Shown: one piece after another, positions 11,645 to 22,741 of the stretch
How positions within the stretch are numbered: position 1 is the stretch's first letter
How the letters are laid out: each line of letters starts with the position of its first letter
From: Chloranthus sessilifolius
Taxonomy: Eukaryota; Streptophyta; Magnoliopsida; Chloranthales; Chloranthaceae
Reading direction: 5' to 3'
NCBI GenBank assembly: GCA_021018995.1
Contig: CM037585.1
Span: 82,622,646-82,686,645, forward strand
Length of the DNA: 64,000 nt
Program-made: the position numbers and the translations under genes
The notes under the pieces: model-generated
Databases searched by the model: none
The model's input: only the letters and a program-made list of their open reading frames with translations
What the model was told of the DNA's origin: nothing

Positions 11645-11975
11645 TTTGTGACCATTAAAGTGGACAGATTATAGCATTAGGATTGCTTCCGTTCTCTGGT
11701 TGAGATTGGATTCTTATACCTTGCATCTGCAAGAGATGGGGAGCTTGTAGCCAGATGGAGGATTGTAGCAAATCAGATCTATACAATGGCTTTGATTAAA
11801 TCTAATTGAAACCATTGATTTGGAGGAAATCCCTAGGATGGTCTGTGACCATTAAAGTGAACTGATCATAGCCTTAAGATCAATTCAAACCTATGGTCTA
11901 AATTGGATCCTCCTATCTTAATCCTTTGATTTGGAGCAAATCCCTAGGATGGTCTGTGACCTTTAAAGTGGACAG
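11645..11975 (+). other. three leader stem-loop-like modules
   Basis: Copies of CTGTGACCATTAAAGTGGACAG-like sequence start at about 11645, 11843 and 11954, each followed by 'atag' and 'ctta'-like bases. The middle one ends gaactg instead of ggacag. The spacing of the last two is about 111 bp, which suggests local duplication. Confidence 0.65.
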
Positions 11976-12421
11976 ATCATAGACTTAAGATCAGGTCAAG
12001 CCATTGGTTTAGAGTGGATTCTTCTGCCTTGCACTTAACCTGATTTACAATGAGAATCAGCTCTTGGCTGCCCATTTCTCACCATTTGATCCTTATTTTA
12101 CCATCCATCTTCCTCCATCTTTTAGATTTAGTTTTATATTCCAGTTTTGTAGATTAATTAGATCTAGTGACACCCGAAAAGCTCTCTTTCTTCTTAGAAT
12201 TACCAGATCTGTAGTCAGATCTGGAGGTGTACTATACACCTTCTAGGTTTAGATCACTACTCTCTATGGGACAAACTCTTACTTATCAAAACATGCTACA
12301 AATGGACCTTGTATCTTCCAGGTCTAGGATATTTTAGATGTGCTGAATCTATTTTCTATTTTACTTTATTTTTATTTTTCTTTTATCATTACACAATAAT
12401 CAGCATACTAGAAATCCCGCA

Positions 12422-14004
12422 GAGCCTCGCTTTTCACCGGCGCTTCTGCAGGACAATCGTACATAAGGTGAACCTATAGGAGTTGCAGCTTAGTGTATGC
12501 ATCAAAAAATGAGTGAATACTGCGTACCATATAAGATATAAAGAGCTGGAAATAGGTGCACGGGCCTACGCTTTACCGACGCTCCACGGGCCAATCATGC
12601 ACTGCAAGTTGGTGAACCTTTGGGAGTTTCAAGAAGAGTAGATATAGATTGGAGAAAAGTGGTCGGAGAAGAACCTTTGATGAGAGTGTTAACTGTAACA
12701 GATCGAGGTGCAGGAAAGAGGAATCTGCAGAAAAAACATGGTGAGCCACCTTAAACCCTCCCTAAATCCCAACACCCCTGCCTTCCATCACTTTTAATAA
12801 AGGGCTTCGTACCAAACAATGCCTTGTGCCTTATTTTATCACCAAAAAACCGTGAACCTCATTTTATCACTATCGAGCGCCCCAGCGTCCTATGAACGAC
12901 CCGCTTGCCGAAGAAACCCACGCAGGATGCAGGTTAAGTTTAGAGTTTTACCCCTCTTATTAAATCCCCTCATAAGTGACTTAAATTTCAGATTTGCCAT
13001 TAATATAAAACTCAAGCGCAATGTAGATTTGTCTTCTCTTTAATAAATATATACAGACTTTGAAGGGGGAAGGGTTTAGTCTAAGTGTCAAAAAATGAGT
13101 CTGAGTACTGCGCACCATATAAGATATAAAGAGATGGAAATAGGTGCACGGGCCTATGCACTACTGGCGCTACCCGAGCCAACCGTGTACCGCAAGTTGG
13201 TAAACCTATAGAAGTTCCAGGAGAGTGTTTAGTGTATGTGTCAAAAAATGAGTCTAAGTATTGCGCACATATAAGATATAAAGAGCTGGAAATAGGTGCA
13301 CGGGCCTACGCACTACCGACGCTACACGAGTCAATCGTGTACCACAAGTTGGTGAACCTATGGGAGATGCAGGAAGAGTAGATAGAGATTGGAGAAAAGT
13401 GGTCAGAGAAGAACCTTTCATGAGAGTGTTAACTGTAATAGATCGAGGTGCGGAAAGAGGAATTTGCAGAAAAAATATAATGTGCCGCCTTAAACCCTCC
13501 CTAAATCTCGACACCCCTGCCTTTCATCACATTTAATAAAGGGCTTTGTACTAAAAAATGCCTTGCGCCTTATTTTATCACCCTAAAATCGTGAACCTCA
13601 TTTTATCACTATCGTGCGCCCCAACGTTCTATGAACGACCCCACTTGCCGTAGAAACTCACGCAGAATGCAGGTTAAGTTTAGAGTTTTACTCCTCTTAT
13701 TAAATTCCCTCATAAGTGACTTAAAGTTCAGATTTTCCATGAATATAAAACTCAAGCGCAAACCAGATTTGTCTTCTCTTTAATAAATATATACATACTC
13801 TGAAGGAGAAAGGTTTAATCTAAGTGTCAAAAAATGAGTCTGAGTACTACGCACCATATAAGATATAAAGAGATGGAAATAGGTGCACGGGCATACGCAC
13901 TACCGATGCTACATGGGCCAATCATGTACCGCAAGTTGGTGAACCTATGTGAGTTGCAGGAAAGGGTTTAGTGTATGTGTCAAAAAATAAGTTTGGGTAC
14001 TACG
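12422..14004. repeat. higher-order satellite, segment 1
   Basis: The landmark 'ccatataagatataaagag' occurs at about 12528, 13117, 13265 and 13850, so spacing alternates between about 585 and 150 bp. One higher-order unit of about 737 bp is two 153-bp subunits, one of them followed by a unique 430-bp part with 'gatagagattggag' and 'aaactcaagcgcaa'. The array is cut on the left by the LTR ending at 12421 and on the right by the insertion at 14005. Short ORFs on both strands are by-products of the repeat. Confidence 0.88.
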
Positions 14005-14932
14005 TGACTGACTACTTATATGTGTATCTAATTAAGTCTTAACCTATTGCAAGCGCACAATAGAAATTATAATGCTAGTATAGGATCATTCCCACGAAGA
14101 AGTAATTTATTTTATATTTCTAATACTTATCTTTATCTTTTTAAGGTTTTAAACTACTTGAGAAATATGAATGAAAGAATGGTTTCTTAAGTTAATTTTG
14201 CAGAAAATAAATTCTAATCTTCAAACTTCTGGATTCTGATTGTCAATTAGTGTCCTTCTGTTCTTAGATATTTATGAAATTAAAAATACCGTTACACCAT
14301 ATATCAAGTCTCTGAGCATTGGGCGCTAATCAAAAACTAGAATCCTATCAATACAGATTTAATCTAATCAACAACTTCCTGAAATTTGGGCGTCAATCAA
14401 ACACAAGAAAATCGAAGATGAAAAAATAAAACCGTTACACTAATCTGCAAATCTCAACCTGAGTCGCCAATTCAAATCAAAATTCGAGGATGTCTATTAG
14501 GCAATAAAGTGTAATAAAGTAAATCTAAACTAAAATATATCTTTCACCCCTTATCTGCATTCGTCAATTGCTTCAAAGAAACTACGAAAATCTACTCTAA
14601 TTTATCCTAAATTTGATCGGAAGAAAACCCAACCTCAGTCGTCAATTGATGCTAAGAAATTCCTTCGGTGATTATTCCTATATCGGGCTCTCTTATTTAT
14701 AGATCATAAGGAGTCGATTTACAAAACTTCTAATTCTAATAAAAGAACTTACTAAAATAAAAGTATCCTAATATAACTCTAATTCCTAATTTTATTCTTC
14801 CTTGCCTTCAACAGTTGATGCGCTTCTGAATTTCCTCCTTTCTTTTAGCAACAGAGTCCTTCTAGAATCTTCCTTCGTCAATCTTCTAAGATCTGTGAAT
14901 TGCTAGACTTCTAATTCAAGAATTCTTCTAGG

Positions 14933-14940
14933 TATATATA
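14933..14940 (-). promoter_or_regulatory. candidate LTR TATA box
   Basis: tatatata in the 3' LTR, with the equivalent at 30735-30742 in the 5' LTR. It lies about 50 bp downstream (element direction) of the palindrome array. Confidence 0.5.
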
Positions 14941-14984
14941 TGGCGGTGTAGATCTTCACTTTGGTTACTAGCTGAGAGTAGCTT

Positions 14985-15320
14985 TTTCCATACAATCGTA
15001 AATCATGATTTTCTCTTTTTCTGCAAAATCGTAAATCATGATTTCTCTTATTTCTTCTCTTTCTGGAAAATCGTAAATCACGATTTTCTCATTTTCATAG
15101 CCTTCACTCTCAGGACGATTCTTCTTTTATGATTCTACTTACTTACGATCTATCATTTTTCTCTTTAGTATTGCTTCAACTTCTTGAACGTCTCTTGGAG
15201 AATCGTAAATTATGATTTCTCAATTTTCGTCTCTTCTTTTGTTACTACGTTCAATCATCTTTTACGATTTTCTAACTTCAAAGCATATAGCGGATTGTCT
15301 TTTACAATTCATCGTCTTTT
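14985..15320. promoter_or_regulatory. CG-palindrome array (AATCGTAAATCACGATT type)
   Basis: About eight copies of aatcgtaaatcacgatt or half-sites (acgatt, aatcgt) with T-for-C variants. In the minus orientation they lie just upstream of the TATA-like site at 14933. The second LTR has the same array at 30795-31110. Confidence 0.65.
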
Positions 15321-15476
15321 TACTACTTTTTGAGTTTATTTTGACAAAGATTAACACTTAGACTCAATTTTGCTATCTTTTCTTAATATCTGCACATCTT
15401 TAACTTATTAGTAGGAAACTGTGGTCTAGCATCACTAAGTTAAGGGTAATAAAATGATATATTCTGTGACTGATCA

Positions 15477-15665
15477 CACCCCCAAATATAAGTTTTGCTA
15501 GTCCCTAGAAAACAAGGAAAAGAATATTAATTTAAAATTTAAATGTTACTTTCGTAGGGAACACAATTGCATTTAGTAGATACAATAAGCCTTTAAACCC
15601 CTAGTGATCCTAGTGGAGGACTTGTAGTCTCCTGAAGGTTTTCAGTGAAGTTACCTACAAACTTT
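15477..15665 (-). other. PPT and conserved 3' block (minus strand)
   Basis: Immediately inside the LTR the plus strand reads cacccccaaatat, i.e. a polypurine tract ATTTGGGGGTG on the element strand. Next to it is the reverse complement of the block at 8581, with 'cctagtgatcctagtggagg' and 'gtctcctgaagg'. Confidence 0.85.
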
Positions 15666-17640
15666 AAATATTTTTTATTTTTATCAAAATTTCAAAACTA
15701 AAACTTTAAAACAAAAGATTTAATATCTAAACTAATTTTGTACACTAGTAAGGTCAATCATCATATGTTGATCATGATTTTTAAAAATTACAAATCCTTT
15801 ACCTTCACTTTCCATCATCGTAGGTATCCTTGATCAGAACTCAACAATTTCAACTTTGTAAAGCGTGGAGTATGTGCGTATCGGTGAAAAGTTTGTTCTT
15901 CATAGATTTTTCTAAATTACAGATTTAGAAAATATTTTCATCCAACTCTCACTCTTGGCTTACTTTCAAAAAGATGTTGAAATTTTGGGTTCTCACATTA
16001 TGATATATGTTGGAAAGAATTTATTCAACAGATAATTAAATCTCATGGAAAGATAATCTATTCTATTCATATGATTCCTTGTGCAATCCATAGTATCTGT
16101 TATTCATATCCCTATTAGGCTTATGCTTTTGTAAATCGTAGATAAAAAAGGTCTTTCCTTTGGCTTGTAATGGGGATTTTGGTTAAAAGGTTTCAAGAAA
16201 AGGTAGAAAGGATTCAAAAGATTATGAGAATTTAGTTCTTCTTTTCTATCTTCTTCCTTTCTTCTCTGTTTCCGCTTCAGTAAGTATCTAAAAAGTTGGA
16301 TAACTTCTTCCCATTTTTACTTTTTCTCTTATAAATCCCTATTTTCTTCTTTTTTAATCGCATTTTGCGATTTTTCTTAGTTTGGAAGCTTTTTGCTTCT
16401 CTTTTTGTAAAATTGTAATTTACGATTCTTCTTTCTTTTATCCATTTGATTTCTTTTTCTTATAAAATCATGTTTTACAATTTTTGAATCTTTACCCATA
16501 TTTCTTCTTTTTTTTTTCTTCAGTTGTACCATTTTTGTTGCTTATCCCTTTTTTCTATTGTTTTATACTCCTTTCACTCTCTCTTTTTCCCTTTTTTTGC
16601 ATTCTAAACTCTCAAAAATTGTAAGGGTTAAAGGTTAAAAGTTTTAGACAGTACATATGGTTAAGGATTTATAGAATTCTGGTACAAAAAAATTTTTAAG
16701 CTTCTAATATGAGTTCAAAGGATATTTATTTTATGGGATTTTGGCTTTTTGGCTCTGATTAAACAAAAGATGACATTTTATCATCTTCACGATTTACTAG
16801 CATAGATGTCTTATTGTTTTGATACTTCTAACAGATAGTTCTAGACAAAAAAAAGATTATCATAATCATAGAATATTTTGATTCTGAATAAGCAATATGA
16901 GATTCAAACACATCAAGAAGTTTAAGAATTTAAAGCTTAAATAGAAACAGTCTCTCTTAGAATAAAAGAGGTAATATGGCTCAAAAGCTCACTGGTTATA
17001 TGGTTTTTGAAACTATAATCTAAATTTTGTAGTTCAGATCAATCGTATAGTTTCAAACATTCAATTGATACAATGTTCAAAAGAGCTAAATATGCATTGT
17101 AACTGCTTTATTATTGTGATTGTTGAACTTTTGCTACGATGGATTGTGAAATTTTCAGGATTCTAATTTTCTCTATCATGATTTGCATATAGTGGTTAAC
17201 TGATCCTAATTTTTACAATACCAACTAAAAATAATAAAAAATTTACTCTAACAAAACTAATATGATACAAAGTTGTGTATTCCCCCAAACTTAAATCGGA
17301 CAATGCCCTCATTATGCAAAAACAAGGGATACTATTAAAATTTCTTAAAATTACCAAAAACTACTGATATTGCTCTGGGTGAAAAAAATTTGGTCATCAG
17401 AATTCCCCCCAAACTTGAGGAAAAACACATCCGACTTAATGTTAGCACATAAGTAACAAAAATGGAAAAGATAAATTTAGAGGTAATAACTACATTAGAA
17501 AGGTTAGTCAAAGAAAAATCTCATATATTGATGGAATATTTACAATGATCATGAAAGAAATATTTACAAAGAAACTAATAAATTACTGAAAAACTAAGGA
17601 CATAAGGTAAATAAACCTAGGAAAAATCTAGACACACCCT
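15666..17640 (-). other. non-coding 3' region of minus-strand element
   Basis: AT-rich sequence with no protein motif recognised. At 17281-17312 the plus strand has cccccaaacttaaatcgg and 'caatgccc', the complement of the 'gaggacaatgt...tttgggggt' block at 7079, which marks the post-coding region in these elements. More gatt/aatc runs continue the cytosine-poor composition of the LTR. Confidence 0.6.
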
Positions 17641-17644
17641 AAAT

Positions 17645-18290
17645 ATGACACTGGCAGCAACGCTCAAGAGAAAAAATTTTCGATAAAGATCGGACCTCGG
17701 CTTCTAACCACCTTCAATCAGAGTCTCTCATTCCTTCCTACCAAAGGAGTATCTACACCTTGGCAGGGTCGCTACTCCAAGAGCTGTCGGAATGCTTCTT
17801 CTATGCCCTTCTTTATCTCCCCCAAACAAAGCACATCACCAATTTCAATGGGAATGCAACGCTATTGCGGGAGTGCTTCCAAGGGTAAGGAAGTGAACAC
17901 ATCTCCGAATCACCCTGCACCTATACTACTCCCCTGTAGAGATTCTACGGTGATAACTAAGAAAATGCAGTGAAGAGTATGAGCAATGAAGAGGGGTGGC
18001 GAGGGACGGCTCAACCCACCATCACCATAAAGGAATTCGTACTTGGGGTGGGTTGTGAGGGTGTAAAGGTTAGGAAGTGGGAGAAGATGAGGCATAGGAA
18101 AAGGTTTTCAAATTTGGGTTAGGTATAGGGTCAGGGGTAGTTTCAGTGGACAATTCAGCATCTAGTATGGGTCGCTAGCGCTTCAGATGTTCTACTTTCT
18201 TTATTGCAGCCAGGAGTTCAGCCCTTTGGATTTCGAGAATTCTATCAAGTCTTTTACTGAAATCGCTCTAGTCGAGTTCTTTCTCCATGG
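17645..18290 (-). pseudogene. possible ORF remnant downstream of gag
   Basis: From an ATG at about 18288 (minus), a frame broken by stops reads a charged, Leu/Lys-rich stretch (DRILEIQRAELLAA) that could form a short coiled coil; later parts are broken. I do not recognise it. It lies between gag and the 3' region, where an additional or chimeric ORF could sit. It could equally be chance. Confidence 0.3.
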
Positions 18291-19560
18291 GGGTTATGGT
18301 TGAGGGAAGACAAAAGAGATGCGTTTTGAATGATAAGGGTATGGATTTATAGGGAGGGCTAAGCTTGTGAACCGTCACTTCGAGTTAAATGTCGAAGTGG
18401 CTATATCAAAGCTTGGGTAGTTGGTAAGTGGTAGAAATTAAATGCGATGCTTGTTCGCTTCCTTCATGCATTAAGTGGGTCTGAATTCCAATGTAACCGA
18501 TAAGATCGATCATTGGAATCGCTTGTTCCCTAGAATTGTCGTATGCAATTCTGTAGAACGATAAAGAGACTCCATGACGCGTCGGATCGTACTTTCTACA
18601 ATTCAACTCTAAAAATCATGAGCAATTGTAAATCTATACAGTCACTGTGATTATGACATGACAGAAAGGTCTTTACGATCGAATGTGCAAAAAACTTGAT
18701 TGATTGTGTCTTTGTGCACCGTAGATCGTAGAGTATTTTCTTTAACAAAATTAAATTACATATGTTACAAGTGGTTGCTACTGGTGAGTCGGTAGCTCGA
18801 TGGTTTCTGGAGTAACTCAGAAATGGTCAAGGGGAGTTGATGTGCCTCCCATAAAGATATGTCCTCTAGATGTGCCAACTGTATGTGAAGGAGATAAATT
18901 ACCCTCTCTCTATAAAAGAGTCAGGTACTCAACTTTAGTTTCTAACTTTACGATAGATTGCTGAAGAGAGCTTAGTAACTGAGTTTGAATACGACCATGT
19001 TGCAGCTAGCTTTCAGCTATCTGCAGCAAGGCTTCCTCTGCATCAGTGTGGTCTTGGGTTCCTGTGGAGTGAAAAGGTGCAGTTGGAGATTGGGGCACCA
19101 CCTGAGTTGGTCCATGATTAGGACCACAAGCTTCTCCTTTTTGATATGTTGGGTACGATTTTTTACTTACCAGAGATTGAAATTTTGCTTTCTAAGATTT
19201 TAGTCTTGGAAGACAGTTCGTCATTGACTTTAATTTATATAATCCTCCTTTCTTAGGAGGTATATCCCTTGAAGTCTCTGAATCAATCTCACCCAGTGCT
19301 TGGTGTTGCACCGGTTCCTCGCTAAGGGTCTCAAAGAGTTCCTAAGCATCCTCTGCAGTCAATGTATGAAACATCCCACCACAGAAAACATTAATCATAT
19401 GTCGGGTTTCATCATTAAGGTTTTCATAAAAAGTGAGCACCATCTGCTAGCACACAATCCCATGGTGAGGCCACTTCTGTAGAAGATCCTTGAGACAATT
19501 CTAACATTCTTGAAGAGATTCATCCGAAAATTGGTGAAACGTTATAATGAGATGCCGAAT
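18291..19560 (-). other. interior of minus-strand element, no gene seen
   Basis: No RT, integrase or protease motif in any frame. Some stretches after 19190 look like decayed gag downstream sequence (for example 'ttggtgttgcaccgg', 'cttgaagagattcatcc') but are too broken to call. Short ORFs at 18985 and 19300 are unsupported. Confidence 0.5.
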
Positions 19561-19899
19561 TCAATTCGTTTTGTAGATTGGGAATAATTTTGTAAGAAAG
19601 ATGTGTTCCAATTCTTTCCAATTAGCAATCAAATTATAGGGCAAGGAGTTTAACCACTGCTTTGCCCCATCTCTAAGGGAATATGAGAATAGTCTTAAAT
19701 GAGTGGATGCTTCCGACAAGTTTTTGATTCTAATAATGTTGCACACTTCCACAAACTTATTCAAATGCAAATAGGGGTCTTCCTCCATTAGCCCATGGAA
19801 AATAGGAAGTACTTGAAATATATTGGGTGTAATTTTGAAAGTCCTACTACAGACTATATGGGATAGTTGAATACAAGGGGGAGGTGTAAGAGGTGTCAA
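19561..19899 (-). pseudogene. gag: Athila-like gag fragment
   Basis: A 112-codon open stretch contains FHGLMEEDPYLHLNKFVEVC and the downstream LRLFSYSLRDGAKQWLNSLP, the conserved core of the retrotransposon gag (capsid) domain in Athila-like elements, where the protein would form the particle around element RNA. The capsid core continues with a 'WKELEHIFLTKLFP' segment and then stops. The zinc knuckle, protease and pol are absent or unrecognisable. It lies about 330 bp downstream of the PBS in the element's direction, as expected. The starting methionine is not certain, because homology begins around the 25th residue. The element could have been moved only by proteins supplied in trans. Confidence 0.8.
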
Positions 19900-20228
19900 T
19901 GCATAGTACTCCCCCTATGTCTTGGCCACATGTTGGTCTTTTCCTGCCAAAAATGAATTGAGTTATAACAAAGCAGGGTGGCTAAAATAATTTTTTTTTG
20001 TAAATATCTATTTTGTTTTTAGTTTTATTTGATTTTTATTTTAGAAAGCAGGGAAAGAAACAAATCTGGGCCTCTAGCTTCTCTGATAAGGGAAAGTTGA
20101 AACCTTGATTCGCTTGCTCTGAATAAACCTGCAAAAGCTTAAGAAGTGATCAAAGAAAAATAAAAATATAACGAAATATAAAAAGAGAAAGATAAAATTA
20201 GTTTTTGAAATTAAAAATAAAATTGCTT

Positions 20229-20245
20229 CCTTGGTAGCGGAGCCA
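20229..20245 (-). other. degraded primer-binding site (Athila type)
   Basis: On the minus strand TGGCTCCGCTACCAAGG starts 6 bp inside the LTR. It matches TGGCGCCGTTGCCGGGG at about 12 of 17 positions, and most changes are transitions. With the PPT at 15477 it fixes the orientation. Confidence 0.7.
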
Positions 20246-20251
20246 AAAACA

Positions 20252-20371
20252 TGACTGATTACTTATATGTGTATCTAATTAAGTCTTAACCTATTGCAAG
20301 CGCACAATGAAAATTGTAACGCTATTATAGGATCGTTCCCATGAAGAAGTGATTTATTTTATATTTCTAAT
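20252..20371 (-). repeat. 5' LTR of minus-strand Athila-like element, part 1
   Basis: Closely matches 14005-14124. It is cut at ctaat by the Tekay insertion and continues at 29930. Confidence 0.9.
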
Positions 20372-20630
20372 TGTAAAGACCTGTATTTTGAACCCGAGTC
20401 AGACTAACCCTGTGTGCGTATTCGGCTCGGCGACCGATGTCGCCATTTGTTTTGGATTATTATTTAAATGTGATTATACGGACAGATTCTAATTTAGAGC
20501 ACATTTAGACCCTCATGCAGAAACTGTGCACCGACCCCGGTGTGCCACTCAAACTCCTAACTTAAAATATTAAAATTAGAAGTCTAACACACTAAGGAGT
20601 GTGTGTGCTTAACACATGTGGGAAATCCAT

Positions 20631-20638
20631 TATAAGAG
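20631..20638 (+). promoter_or_regulatory. candidate Tekay TATA box
   Basis: tataagag about 260 bp into the LTR, preceded by 'acatgtgggaaa' and conserved at 28370-28377 in the 3' LTR. It would make the palindrome array part of the transcribed leader. Confidence 0.55.
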
Positions 20639-21174
20639 AAGAAGTCCCTCCAGTTTTACACTAGGTTACGTTATTGCTTAAGGAAGAAAGAGGCGAGAGC
20701 CCAACCGCCTGAAACACTAGCTGCATTTAGAATCGTTTGATCATCACGAAGTATTGCCATCGATCATCGTAAGAGATCCGTTACCAAACCCTCTTCTCTA
20801 GAAAACCTTTTTCATTTGAGATTCATTAAACATAGAACGAACTTGAATCAATATTGGGTTCATTTTTGACGTTTGGGGAAGGTTGAGATTATTGGGAACG
20901 AATAGGAGTCGTCCTTGTGAACTCGTGGGATTGATCGCGGCGCAAATCGTCGAAGAAATCCATCAGTTTCGTTCCAAAACTCCGATTGCGCGACTCGTTT
21001 TCAAATCGGGAAATCCTTGGGAAAAGGTATGATTTTGATTAAGTTTATTAATTAAAATTATTGGATTAGATATGGGTTTTACTTTTGGGATGTGTATGAT
21101 TCAATTTAGGTGAAAATGAGGCAAAAGATCACAGTTTTACTTGAAATTGTGAAGCTGCGGTCGTGCAGTTGCTG

Positions 21175-21345
21175 TAGCTCACGCGCGCGAGGATTATCAT
21201 CGCTAGCATGAGGAATCGCTAGAGGTTTGACTTTAGAAGTCGTATACTTGAAAAAGTTAATTATACTGTAGTCTCTGTACTCGCTCGTGCGAGTTTAAGT
21301 TATCATCGCTCGCGCGTGCGATGATTATCATCGCTTGCGCGAGTA
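21175..21345. repeat. GCTCGCGCGAG-type array in Tekay leader
   Basis: About six copies of tcgctcgcgcgag / ctcgctcgtgcgag-like motifs. It resembles the CTCGAGCGAG array of the other Tekay family with a CGCG rather than CGAG core. In the 3' LTR the array is reduced to 28918-29040 by a deletion that starts within a motif copy. Confidence 0.75.
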
Positions 21346-22563
21346 CAGAATATGATTTTATCTTCATTTTTTTTCTCTTTCCGAATTTTATGATTATTAT
21401 GCTATTAGACACGTAACATAAGGTCTGTATGGTTGTTAGGTTATAGTGTGGGTCTTGGCAACGTTCGTTAAGTTTGTTTGGACTCTGATTTTGTGTGAAA
21501 CGTCTCGAGGTAGGAGAATCTCATCAGTACCGCATTTTATTTTAATTAGCATGGATATTTTGAATTAGAATCTTTAAACTTACATATGTCATTGAAATCA
21601 CGTCTATAAACTAAAAATCTGATATAAACTCTGAAATATGAAATTTGAACTATGTATAAGAAACTTGCATTTGAACTATATTAGTATCTGCATCTGTTTT
21701 ATGATTCACTTGAACGACCCCTCAAAATTCTTGAATAATTTCCTGGCGCAAGTCATCCTCCTGAGTGTAGGGGCTTGTTGCATCCTGAAAAAGGATTTAT
21801 GAACGATGATGGTAGGTAGGGGTTCCCATCGGCTATATTCCTGCTCTCAAGATATAATTAACTCGGGAGGTATTTTAAGTTGAGGATTAAGTAATGAATT
21901 ACTGAACTTTGTATATAGAAGTTAGAGACACTAAGACACTGAATATCTGCATCTGCTTGAAATCTTCTTTCACCTATTTATAACTTGATCTTATGTATGA
22001 TTTTCTGTATTTAAATTCAATCTTTTACTGCATTATCTAGTTCTGACGTATTATATTCTAAAATATGTTTTGAAAACTATGTTAGTTAAAATATAATGCC
22101 GTTGATGATATTTTTCTAATGAGCTTTGTTGGTTAGCTCACTTCGACTATACGTCACAGGTCCAAGTACTGACGTGGCAGTTCAGGGTTGCGAGAGTGAT
22201 CTTGATTACATACTCGAGAAAGAGCCTGAGGTTCCTCCTGAGGAGTATTTTTCGGCTTAGGATCTAGTTTATTTATTTGCTTTTGGTGAGAGTTCTGGAC
22301 TTGGAGTTGTGGGCCCATTTTGTTGGATGTTATGGCTTTATGCTTGACTTTTATTTACGGTTATGAACCATGTTTCGGTGATGGTCGGCCATTATCAGTG
22401 GTTCTGCATTTTAATTGCTTCCACATTTTTCTTAGCTTTGGTTATTTTTTTACGCTTTACTCTGATATGTGCTCTATTTTTGTCTGGCTTATCGTTTAAC
22501 CGATAGGTTGGCGAACCGACCTTTCCTATACCTGAGGGATTGGAAAAGTTGGGTCATCACAGT

Positions 22564-22576
22564 TGGTATTAGAGTC
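22564..22576 (+). other. primer-binding site (initiator Met tRNA type)
   Basis: tggtattagagtc, 2 bp after the LTR, equals the common iMet PBS TGGTATCAGAGCC with two C-to-T changes. Confidence 0.88.
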
Positions 22577-22741
22577 GTGGCTTTAGATTCTCTAAGGACT
22601 CATGAGAACCCAACCGTGACCCCGGTATAGTTGGCATCAGAGTTACGTTGTTAGGTCCTGAGTCCACTATGATGGTGTACATGATTGTGGTTATAATCTG
22701 AATACTGACCGATGTTATTATTTTCACAATGATAGATCAAC

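Larger units (their letters stand above)
1767..12421 (+). mobile_element. non-autonomous Athila-like element (LARD-like)
   Basis: The order is 5' LTR (1767-5544, left end displaced by the Tekay LTR), PBS (5551), about 3.2 kb of non-coding interior, PPT (8758-8772) and 3' LTR (to 12421). No gag or pol motif is recognisable in any frame of the interior, so the element would need enzymes from a relative. PBS type, the sequence around the PPT and LTR layout match the coding Athila-like elements elsewhere in the window. The 3' side contains a duplicated block. The left flank is outside the window, so the target duplication cannot be checked; the right flank (gagcc) is satellite sequence. Confidence 0.8.
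10100..12421 (+). repeat. 3' LTR of non-autonomous Athila-like element
   Basis: Starts tgttaagcac and ends near aaatcccgca, aligning with the end of the 5' LTR at 5544. Compared with that LTR it lacks the segment at 1767-2368 and the TA tract. It keeps a CG-palindrome array (10320-10720), a TATA-like gaataaatag (11127), three leader modules and the conserved U5 end. The flank to the right is satellite. Confidence 0.8.
14005..15476 (-). repeat. 3' LTR of minus-strand Athila-like element
   Basis: On the minus strand it starts tgatcagtca and ends agtcagtca. It contains the AATCGT/ACGATT array (14985-15320) followed, in the element's direction, by a TATA-like tatatata at 14933-14940. One reversed copy of the 154-bp unit found at 4741 is around 14270-14400. 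Length 1472 bp versus about 1437 bp for the other LTR. Confidence 0.88.
20372..22561 (+). repeat. 5' LTR of Tekay element
   Basis: Starts tgtaaagacc and ends gtcatcaca; 2190 bp. A TATA-like tataagag is at 20631, and a GCTCGCGCGAG-type array at 21175-21345 is in the presumed leader. The 3' LTR is 374 bp shorter because bases 21292-21669 are missing from it. Confidence 0.93.

Noticed and set aside
17910-18606. Two minus-strand ORFs of 61 and 66 codons in the minus-strand element
   Set aside because: No similarity recognised to gag, pol or env-like proteins; not in one frame with each other.
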